Assembly: GCA_945883335.1 (NCBI GenBank)
Contig: CAMCXI010000006.1
Coordinates: 25,343 to 89,342 of the forward strand
DNA: 64,000 nucleotides
Reading direction: 5' to 3'
Source: Candidatus Methylopumilus universalis
GTDB lineage: Bacteria > Pseudomonadota > Gammaproteobacteria > Burkholderiales > Methylophilaceae
In this document: positions 55,719 through 64,000 of the stretch, piece by piece
How the letters are laid out: each line of letters starts with the position of its first letter
Numbering within the stretch: position 1 is the stretch's first letter
Notes under the pieces: model-generated
Database searches by the model: none
The model's input: the letters and a program-made list of their open reading frames with translations, nothing else
Told to the model about the DNA's origin: nothing
Translations under genes and position numbers: made by a program

Positions 55719-55886
55719 TTATTTTCTAGAGTCCTCATATATCCCCCATAACTGCTGCTCTGTTAAAGGCTTTAAAAACCTCTCCAAGTCTTCACTGGTC
55801 GCCAGCCGTAAAAGAAAGTTCTGCCATTCATCGCTATCTAACACCAACAAAGTATTCAACTCCAACTCTTCCCTCCCTTTATTCAT
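55719..55886 (-). CDS. Small ORF (55 aa), hypothetical
   Basis: Manual translation MNKGREELELNTLLVLDSDEWQNFLLRLATSEDLERFLKPLTEQQLWGIYEDSRK*; not in the supplied ORF track. Confidence 0.55.
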   Translation of the reverse strand: MNKGREELELNTLLVLDSDEWQNFLLRLATSEDLERFLKPLTEQQLWGIYEDSRK

Positions 55887-55920
55887 ATTCAGTCCTTGGC
55901 TAATGGTAATATTACATAGT

Positions 55921-56035
55921 GTTCACTCAGTGAACCTTACTAACAGCTAAAAATAATGAAAATGGGTTCACATACCGAACCTAGAAATACCCCCCAAGTT
56001 CATCCACCGAACCTACTTAGGTTCAACTACTGAAC
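55921..56035. repeat. Cluster of four 15-bp inverted repeats (iteron/operator-like)
   Basis: GTTCACTCAGTGAAC (55921), GTTCACATACCGAAC (55966), GTTCATCCACCGAAC (55998), GTTCAACTACTGAAC (56021). Confidence 0.85.
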
Positions 56036-56486
56036 AGTCATTTTTTTGCTCAGCTTTAATATTTTTTGGCTGTGGTCTTTTAGGTGTTGGCGGAGCATTG
56101 CATAACCTGTAAGCGCCCTGCCTAAAACCCTTGATAGGGATTATGTCTAATCCTAGTTTGTTCGATATTGGTAACCAAGTTACCGCATAAAGTTTAGCTC
56201 CCTTACGCATACCTCCATTTTTAGTTTGTTGTATTAGCTCACGTTCTTCAAGCTCTCTTTTGGCCTTTACGTTTAAAGGCCTGCTTGTAAAGCCGTATCG
56301 TTTAAGCCATGTATGCGTTAACTGATAGTGCCCATTGTTTGTGCCGTCATATTGACGGCAAAGCATAATTAACATCGAGCGAGCATAATGAGTTAAACCT
56401 ATAAAAGCTTGACTATCTATAACGCTAAATGGAAGCGGGGCATAGCTCCCGCTTACCTGCTCTGGACGTTTTTTTGACCTTGACAT
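56013..56486 (-). CDS. Hypothetical HTH-like, possible replication-initiation protein
   Basis: IDSQAFIGLTHYARSMLIMLCRQYDGTNNGHYQLTHTWLKRYGFTSRPLNVKAKRELEERELIQQTKNGG; winged-helix-like; in cluster with AlpA-like gene. Confidence 0.55.
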   Translation of the reverse strand: MSRSKKRPEQVSGSYAPLPFSVIDSQAFIGLTHYARSMLIMLCRQYDGTNNGHYQLTHTWLKRYGFTSRPLNVKAKRELEERELIQQTKNGGMRKGAKLYAVTWLPISNKLGLDIIPIKGFRQGAYRLCNAPPTPKRPQPKNIKAEQKNDCSVVEPK

Positions 56487-56490
56487 AGCA

Positions 56491-56760
56491 TCAAGTCCCT
56501 AGAATTTTTCGAGCTTTTTCCCTATCTACCTCTTTCAACCAGTAGCGCTTACATTCAGTTTTCCCACCAAAAGCATTAGGCACACTTTCCATCTTACGCA
56601 AAAAAACTAGCCCATACTTGCGCTGAATATCGGAGACTGTAGTTCGCAAAACGTAATCATGGTGAAAGTTTGCTGCTTCAAAGCAATTTAAACCTGCCTC
56701 GCCTTTCTCAACAAATAAATTCAACATAGAAGTTTGTTTAGTTTTTAGACATTCACGCAT
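56491..56760 (-). CDS. Predicted winged-helix DNA-binding protein
   Basis: GEAGLNCFEAANFHHDYVLRTTVSDIQRKYGLVFLRKMESVPNAFGGKTECKRYWL. Confidence 0.6.
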   Translation of the reverse strand: MRECLKTKQTSMLNLFVEKGEAGLNCFEAANFHHDYVLRTTVSDIQRKYGLVFLRKMESVPNAFGGKTECKRYWLKEVDREKARKILGT

Positions 56761-56762
56761 AA

Positions 56763-56948
56763 TTAAGCCCCGATTTTAGAGTTAATAAAGCGCGCAAGTT
56801 CAACTTCACTTACTGTGGTAGTTCTTGTAGTTAATTTATTTGTTTTGATTTCACCGTTTTTGACTAAACGCCAAAAAGTCGAAATTGATATGCCGAGGCT
56901 ATCGGCTACTTGAAGTGGGCGATATTGCTTAGTAACTTGATTTTGCAT
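56763..56948 (-). CDS. AlpA/excisionase-like HTH protein
   Basis: YRPLQVADSLGISISTFWRLVKNGEIKTNKLTTRTTTVSEVELARFI. Confidence 0.8.
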   Translation of the reverse strand: MQNQVTKQYRPLQVADSLGISISTFWRLVKNGEIKTNKLTTRTTTVSEVELARFINSKIGA

Positions 56949-57017
56949 TTTAGAATTCCATAAATTGTTAAGGAGTTCTAATAATGTTCAATTTTATTTC
57001 ACGTTATAACCCGCCAG

Positions 57018-57557
57018 CTAGATGACGGGGTTAAGTTTTTTAGCTTTCTTTTTTAAATTTGTGACAAGCTCATCAATACTCTCAATCCTCTCAATTTCCG
57101 GATACTTGCCTGCCATTTCATCAATAAAAGCTTGTTTGTAGCCATGCTTACCATCAATTATTAGAAGTCGTTTTGGATGACTAGGCCAGTCCATATTGGC
57201 TATTTTATAAAGGGCTTTGCTGGCAGGATTGTTTTTAGCACGCTGTTTTCCACCCTTACTTTTTTCTTGCTTTATTGCATAAGAGGCAACATCTCTAGCA
57301 ATCTGCTCCACCAAGCAAAAAACAGTTAACCCATCAACATTCTTTAGCTCTAAAAAATTTAGAAATGCTGGTTTTTGGCCTAGTAGTTTTATTATCTTAT
57401 TTGCTTCAGAGTTTGCTTCAGGGTATCTCTCAATAAATTCTTCGATTGATTTTCTTAGTCGCGCTGTCTTTTCAGGATTATCCTGACTGTTAACCAGCAC
57501 TTCCAAGACCTCAAAAGGCCTTATAGCGTCAGGTAATTCTATCTTTTTGTTGCCCAT
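57018..57557 (-). CDS. Hypothetical protein of the island, next to the integrase
   Basis: 179-aa ORF, co-directional with int, 11 bp downstream. Confidence 0.6.
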   Translation of the reverse strand: MGNKKIELPDAIRPFEVLEVLVNSQDNPEKTARLRKSIEEFIERYPEANSEANKIIKLLGQKPAFLNFLELKNVDGLTVFCLVEQIARDVASYAIKQEKSKGGKQRAKNNPASKALYKIANMDWPSHPKRLLIIDGKHGYKQAFIDEMAGKYPEIERIESIDELVTNLKKKAKKLNPVI

Positions 57558-57568
57558 ATACTCACCCT

Positions 57569-58786
57569 TTAAGCCTGATTAAATGGAAGCACTATTGCAT
57601 CTGCTTTTAGCTCATCTAGGTAGTCTGCCCATATTTGCATCATTGATTGACGCTGTTCTAAAAATTTAGTGCGGTTGTAGGCTCTTCCCAAAGCGTCAGG
57701 CACTTTGTGGGCTAATTGATGCTCAATTATGGCAGGGTCGATGTTTAATCTTTCATGAAGAAGCGTTCTAGCCATAGCTCTAAAACCGTGCCCAGTGATT
57801 TGAGTCTTAGTATCGTAACCCATGCGCTTTAAGGCCGCGTTAATAGCGCTCTCACTCATAGGCTTTTGGGGGTCGTGTCCGCCCTGAAAAACAAATACCC
57901 CCTCCCCACTGAAAGGATGGATTTGTTTAAGTATGTTAAGGGCTTGGTTTGATAAAGGCACAATATGGTCTGTTTTAGTTTTACTAACACGATAAGCCCA
58001 AATTGCATTATCAAGGTCAATATCTCCCCATTTAGCACGCCTTAGCTCGCTAGGGCGAGTAAAAACCAGCGGGGCAAGACGGAGAGCACTCTCAACTGTA
58101 AAAGTCCCTTGAAAGCCATCTATTGCGCGTAATAATTCGGCAACTTGCTGAGGTTCAGTAAATGAAGCCATGTGTTTAACTTGCGGTGAAGGTAAAGCCC
58201 CCCTCAAATCGCCTGTAACATCTCGCAATGCCTTGCCATTTTGCACCGCGTATCTAAAAATTTGTCCGATTGCTTGCAAAGCTCTATGGGCGGTTTCCAA
58301 CTTGTTCTGATTTTGAGGGCGCTGTATAACTTGCAATACATCGGGAGCGGTAATGTCTGAAATGGGCTTCTTACCCAACCAAGGAAAAATATAAATTTCC
58401 AATCGTCTTACAGTGCGTTCTTTATGAGATAAAGATTTTGTAACGAAATAACTTTCAGCCCATTCACGCGCTAACGCCTCAAAAGTATTTTCATATTTAC
58501 CGTAAAGGGCTTGTTTTTGAGCCTTTTTTACATCGACTGGGTCAACGGGAGGAGTCTGAGCGAGAAGTTTTCTTGCGTTGTCTCGCCTAGTCCTTGCTTC
58601 AGCCAAAGTTACTTCAGGATAAGTCCCAAAAGACAATAATTTTGCTTTACCAGCAAAACGATAGCGATATCGCCACCACTTACCGCCCTTAGCTTTAATC
58701 AGAATTGACAAGCCTTGCCCATCGGCAAGTGTGTAATCTTTATCACTTGGTTTTGCATTACGAAGAACTGTATCTGTTAGCGACAT
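57569..58786 (-). CDS. P4-type tyrosine integrase (DUF4102 N-terminus)
   Basis: LADGQGLSILIKAKGGKWWRYRYRFAGKAKLLSFGTYPEVTLAEARTRRDNARKLL; catalytic HGFRAMARTLLHERL...EHQLAH...YNRTKFLEQRQSMMQIWADYL. Confidence 0.96.
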   Translation of the reverse strand: MSLTDTVLRNAKPSDKDYTLADGQGLSILIKAKGGKWWRYRYRFAGKAKLLSFGTYPEVTLAEARTRRDNARKLLAQTPPVDPVDVKKAQKQALYGKYENTFEALAREWAESYFVTKSLSHKERTVRRLEIYIFPWLGKKPISDITAPDVLQVIQRPQNQNKLETAHRALQAIGQIFRYAVQNGKALRDVTGDLRGALPSPQVKHMASFTEPQQVAELLRAIDGFQGTFTVESALRLAPLVFTRPSELRRAKWGDIDLDNAIWAYRVSKTKTDHIVPLSNQALNILKQIHPFSGEGVFVFQGGHDPQKPMSESAINAALKRMGYDTKTQITGHGFRAMARTLLHERLNIDPAIIEHQLAHKVPDALGRAYNRTKFLEQRQSMMQIWADYLDELKADAIVLPFNQA

Positions 58787-58836
58787 GTGTATAACTCACT
58801 TTTTGGATAACTCAGTTATACATAAAGTTATACACA
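58786..58836. repeat. Right-end AGTTATACAYA sites (one inverted over int start, two direct)
   Basis: TGTGTATAACT (58786-58796, inverted), AGTTATACATA (58814), AGTTATACACA (58826). Confidence 0.8.
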
Positions 58837-58947
58837 TTACAGTGGCATGTCAATGAAGTTTATAACACTAAATGAAACGAATGGACAACAAAAACCCTCA
58901 TGGTTAGCGGGTTTATGAGGTTTTGTGATACTTTATAATTTTAAAAA

Positions 58948-59311
58948 TGGTGGAGCTGGGGGGAATCGAACCCCCGTCCGCAAGCCCTCCACAGACAGTT
59001 CTACATACTTAGCTGTGTTGTTTGATTTAACTTATTCCACACCAACGAGCAAGCAAGAAATAAGCGAGTTACCTTAGGGTTAATGAGGTGCTAAGTAACC
59101 CAACACTTCACGTATCCCATGTATATGACACTGCCATGACTTTCGTCATCCACCCCATGGGAATGATGGTGCAGCGTCCAGCCGGATTAAGCGGCTAGAG
59201 AGTAAGTTTCGTCGTTTGCGACTATACTTTTTTCAGCTGTATTTACGAGGGAACTGAGCCTCGGTATGCCCTGCACTGCTTTGCAACCCACGTCGAAACC
59301 TGGTCAGCCCC
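58948..59311 (-). ncRNA. ssrA: tmRNA
   Basis: 5' GGGGCTGACCAGGTTTCGACGTGGG and 3' GGGGGTTCGATTCCCCCCAGCTCCACCA; tag ORF GCA AAC GAC GAA ACT TAC TCT CTA GCC GCT TAA = ANDETYSLAA at 59187-59219. Confidence 0.97.
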
Positions 59312-59414
59312 GGGTAGTTTGTATTTCAGTCATTACTAGATGGTGCTAGATTTTCAAAATGCAAGCCCTGCATATTTCAAGGCCCACCACCAGCAACAAT
59401 TTCAATTATACGCG

Positions 59415-59864
59415 CTATTTGTTGTGGGCACGCACAATCCTTCCGCGCTCACGCTCCCAATCACGCTCTTTCTCTGCATCGCGTTTGTCATATTGCTTCT
59501 TACCCTTAGCAAGACCAATCTGCACTTTGACGCGACCATCCTTAAAATGAAGATCAAGCGGCACCAGCGTGTAACCTGCCCGTTCTACTTTGCCAATTAA
59601 CTTGGCGATTTCTTCATTATGCAAAAGTAGCTTACGTGTACGAATGGCATCGGGACGAATATGCGTGGATGCAGCCCCCAGCGGCGTGACATGACAGCCA
59701 ATCAAATACACTTCCCCACGCTGAATAATCACGTAGGCTTCTTTGATGTTGGCGCGGTTGTCACGAATGGCTTTCACCTCCCATCCTTCAAGGACGATCC
59801 CTGCCTCGTACTTTTCTTCGATGAAAAAGTCGTGAAACGCTTTTTTGTTTTGGGCAATACTCAT
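59415..59864 (-). CDS. smpB: SsrA-binding protein
   Basis: [47 protein letters not shown]. Confidence 0.97.
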   Translation of the reverse strand: MSIAQNKKAFHDFFIEEKYEAGIVLEGWEVKAIRDNRANIKEAYVIIQRGEVYLIGCHVTPLGAASTHIRPDAIRTRKLLLHNEEIAKLIGKVERAGYTLVPLDLHFKDGRVKVQIGLAKGKKQYDKRDAEKERDWERERGRIVRAHNK

Positions 59865-59970
59865 CAATACACGCGGACTTAAATAGCTTAAAATAGGCAT
59901 TTTACTCTACTTGCCTTTGAAAATATTTAATCTCACATCAAAGACTCATTCACAAAAGCATAAATAAACC

Positions 59971-60402
59971 ATGGTAAAAGTTGATAAAACCGTTTTAGTC
60001 CAACACTCTGCGGCGCAGATGTTTCAATTAGTAGACGATGTTGAGCATTACACCGAGTTTTTGCCTTGGTGTGGTGGCGTAGATTTGATTAAGCGCTCTG
60101 AGGCCACTACAACCGCGACAATCCATATTGATTTTCATGGACTAAAACAAAAATTTACTACAGAAAATCAAAAACACTTTCCTAATGCCATGGATATGAA
60201 GTTCAAAGATGGTCCATTTAAACATTTTGAGGGCAATTGGAGATTTACTGAGCTTGGTGATGAATCATGCAAAATTGAATTTCATTTGGAGTATGAGTTT
60301 TCGAATTTTTTTTTAAGTCAATTAATTTCGCCTGTGTTTAGCCATATTGCCAATACCTTTGTTGACTCTTTTGTCACGCGTGCCGACAATATCCTTAAAT
60401 AA
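59971..60402 (+). CDS. ratA: Type II toxin-antitoxin RatA family / START-like ubiquinone-binding protein
   Basis: VLVQHSAAQMFQLVDDVEHYTEFLPWCGGVDLI. Confidence 0.9.
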   Translation: MVKVDKTVLVQHSAAQMFQLVDDVEHYTEFLPWCGGVDLIKRSEATTTATIHIDFHGLKQKFTTENQKHFPNAMDMKFKDGPFKHFEGNWRFTELGDESCKIEFHLEYEFSNFFLSQLISPVFSHIANTFVDSFVTRADNILK

Positions 60403-60419
60403 CAAAGGAAAGCTTTTTT

Positions 60420-60746
60420 GTGAATACAGATACGCAAGACATCATGGTTGAAGTGGCTTACGCCCTTCCTAGCAAGCAAGTCATTCTCCCTGTTAAGGTG
60501 GCATTAGGCACCACGGCTGAAGCGGCTATTCAAGCATCCGGCATACTCACCAAATTCTCGGAGATCGATTTAGCTGTGAATAAGATCGGCATATTTGGTA
60601 AGCTCAGCCAACTCGATATCAAGCTACGCCACTTGGACCGCGTTGAGATCTACCGCCCTTTAATTGCTGACCCGAAAGAAGTTCGCCGCCAACGCGCCGC
60701 TGAAGGTAAAATTATGAAAAAAGGCGGCGGCGATATCGCCGAGTAA
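60420..60746 (+). CDS. rnfH: RnfH family protein
   Basis: VEVAYALPSKQVILPVKVALGTTAEAAIQASGIL...VEIYRPLIADPKEVRRQRA; GTG start; follows ratA. Confidence 0.92.
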   Translation: MNTDTQDIMVEVAYALPSKQVILPVKVALGTTAEAAIQASGILTKFSEIDLAVNKIGIFGKLSQLDIKLRHLDRVEIYRPLIADPKEVRRQRAAEGKIMKKGGGDIAE

Positions 60747-60800
60747 TTGATCTATCCTCATTCAATCAATCGATATCTCCTGACAAAACAAGTTTCCTGA

Positions 60801-62318
<1,518 letters not shown>

Positions 62319-62337
62319 TTCTTAACCGACTTTTGTT

Positions 62338-62378
62338 GGGCAAACCGCTTTGATATTTCACTTCAAAGTCGTTTGCCC
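62338..62378 (+). terminator. Long imperfect hairpin between guaB and guaA
   Basis: GGGCAAACcGCTTTGA ... TCAAAGtcGTTTGCCC. Confidence 0.5.
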
Positions 62379-62413
62379 TTCGTTATTTTTAGCGTATAGG
62401 CTTTTTACTTCTT

Positions 62414-64000
62414 ATGTCTCATCAAAAAATTCTGATTTTAGATTTCGGCTCACAAGTCACGCAATTGATTGCTCGCCGTATTCGGGAGGCACACGTCTAT
62501 TGTGAGGTGCATCCTTGCGACGTTTCTGACGAATTTGTGCGCAACTTTGGCGCGCAAGGCATCGTACTTTCAGGTAGCCACGCCAGCGTTTATGAAGAAG
62601 ACACCGACAAAGCCCCTGATGCTGTATTTAGGCTAGGTGTCCCAGTGTTAGGCATTTGTTACGGCATGCAAACCATGGCGCAACAATTAGGCGGTAAGGT
62701 AGAAGCTGGCACAAAACGTGAGTTTGGCTTTGCCGAAGTGCGCGCACGTAACCACTCAGCGCTTTTTGATGGCATTCAAGACAGCACGAATGCTGAAGGC
62801 CACGGCTTGCTTGACGTATGGATGAGCCATGGCGATAAAGTGACTGAATTACCTGTTGGTTTCAAAGTAATTGCCAGCAATGACACCACGCCGATTGCTG
62901 CGATGGCTGACGAAGCACGTCAATTCTACGCTGTCCAATTCCACCCAGAAGTGACACACACCAAGCAAGGCGACGCGATGTTGCGCCGTTTTGTACTAGA
63001 CATCTGCAAAACAAAAGCCGACTGGGTGATGGGCGATTATATTGAAGAAGCTGTTGCTAAAATCCGCCAGCAGGTAGGCAACGAAGAGGTGATTCTTGGT
63101 CTTTCAGGTGGCGTAGACTCTAGTGTTGCCGCCGCATTGATTCACCGCGCCATAGGCGACCAACTCACTTGCGTTTTCGTTGACCACGGCTTGCTTCGCC
63201 TTAACGAGGGCAAAATGGTCATGGAAATGTTTGCTGGCCGCTTACATGCCAAAGTCATTCACGTCGATGCGGCAGAGCAATTCATGGGCGAATTGACTGG
63301 CGTCTCCGACCCTGAAGCAAAACGTAAAATTATTGGCAAAGCGTTTGTCGAAGTGTTCCAATCAGAAGCTAAAAAGCTCGCGAATGCAAAATGGCTCGCA
63401 CAAGGTACGATTTACCCAGACGTCATTGAGTCAGGCGGCGCAAAATCTAAAAAAGCTGTGACGATTAAAAGCCACCACAACGTGGGCGGCTTGCCTGAGA
63501 AATTAGGCTTAAAACTCTTAGAGCCACTCCGTGATTTATTCAAAGACGAAGTCCGTGAACTCGGTGTGGCGCTTGATTTGCCACACGACATGGTGTATCG
63601 CCATCCATTCCCAGGCCCAGGCCTTGGCGTGCGTATCTTGGGCGCAGTGAACAAAGAGTTTGCTGACCTACTCCGTTTAGCTGATGCTATTTTCATTGAA
63701 GAGCTACGTAATACTAAGGATGAAGCGACAGGCAAAACTTGGTATGAATTAACCAGCCAGGCATTCACGGTGTTCTTGCCCGTGAAATCCGTTGGGGTAA
63801 TGGGTGATGGCCGTACTTATGACTATGTGGTCGCACTGCGCGCTGTCGTGACGAGTGACTTTATGACGGCGCACTGGGCTGAATTACCTTACAGTCTGCT
63901 TGGCAAGGTCTCTAACCGCATCATTAATGAAGTGCGTGGCATTAACAGAGTGGTGTATGACGTATCTGGAAAACCACCCGCAACAATCGAGTGGGAGTAG
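62414..64000 (+). CDS. guaA: GMP synthase (glutamine-hydrolysing)
   Basis: [68 protein letters not shown]. Confidence 0.98.
   Translation: MSHQKILILDFGSQVTQLIARRIREAHVYCEVHPCDVSDEFVRNFGAQGIVLSGSHASVYEEDTDKAPDAVFRLGVPVLGICYGMQTMAQQLGGKVEAGTKREFGFAEVRARNHSALFDGIQDSTNAEGHGLLDVWMSHGDKVTELPVGFKVIASNDTTPIAAMADEARQFYAVQFHPEVTHTKQGDAMLRRFVLDICKTKADWVMGDYIEEAVAKIRQQVGNEEVILGLSGGVDSSVAAALIHRAIGDQLTCVFVDHGLLRLNEGKMVMEMFAGRLHAKVIHVDAAEQFMGELTGVSDPEAKRKIIGKAFVEVFQSEAKKLANAKWLAQGTIYPDVIESGGAKSKKAVTIKSHHNVGGLPEKLGLKLLEPLRDLFKDEVRELGVALDLPHDMVYRHPFPGPGLGVRILGAVNKEFADLLRLADAIFIEELRNTKDEATGKTWYELTSQAFTVFLPVKSVGVMGDGRTYDYVVALRAVVTSDFMTAHWAELPYSLLGKVSNRIINEVRGINRVVYDVSGKPPATIEWE

Larger units (their letters stand above)
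54750..58950. mobile_element. ~4.2 kb integrative island in the 3' end of ssrA
   Basis: P4-type integrase next to the ssrA 3' end; degenerate copy of the ssrA 3' end at 54761-54787; AlpA-like gene; shared terminal repeats at both ends. Confidence 0.82.

Noticed and set aside
55907-55915. TAATATTAC, identical to the CRESS-virus/geminivirus rolling-circle nonanucleotide, next to the inverted repeats
   Set aside because: It is a short palindromic AT-rich string likely by chance, and no HUH-type Rep motifs were seen in the island ORFs. It could be reconsidered if a replication test is positive.
54838-58836. AGTTATACACA sites as DnaA boxes (TTATNCACA-like)
   Set aside because: They cluster at the island ends and at the int start rather than near the Rep-like gene, so integrase or excisionase sites fit better.
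59340-59882. ORFs 59340-59600, 59359-59550, 59661-59882
   Set aside because: Antisense to smpB or its flank; no independent support.
59971-60746. ratA-rnfH as a toxin-antitoxin module
   Set aside because: Conserved core pair near smpB in many proteobacteria; RatA homologs are START-domain ubiquinone-related proteins, and a TA role is not supported by this sequence.

Overview
Chromosomal window from a Gram-negative bacterium, most likely a betaproteobacterium of Methylophilaceae type (inferred from gene content and codon style, not verified). Most of it is core genome: tilS, accA, dnaE, tRNA-Leu(UAG), a TolC/HlyD/RND efflux operon, glnE, acs, prfC, an ABC-F gene, yhdP, a nitrilase-family gene, tldD, mfd, nhaA, addAB-like genes, greB, earP-efp, ahpF, ahpC, ssrA, smpB, ratA, rnfH, guaB and guaA. 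Two regions deserve attention. (1) 1-5.2 kb: a TonB receptor, a NarX/NarL-type two-component pair, a zinc-ribbon membrane protein, a membrane-tethered LuxR regulator and a double-PepSY exported protein. Three intergenic regions here share a TAGGAAAA + CATAA(R)TCG motif about 70-80 bp upstream of start codons, suggesting one small regulon. (2) About 54.75-58.95 kb: a compact ~4.2 kb mobile island in the 3' end of ssrA (tmRNA). It has a P4-type integrase, an AlpA-like protein, winged-helix and Rep-like small proteins, a lipoprotein, a cluster of four 15-bp GTTCA-N5-YGAAC inverted repeats, and five copies of AGTTATACAYA at the two ends and over the integrase start codon. It resembles a minimal phage-satellite or integrative element. 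A low-GC antiporter block (37.7-41.7 kb) looks like a secondary accessory region. All calls are from reading sequence and translations; no database search was run.
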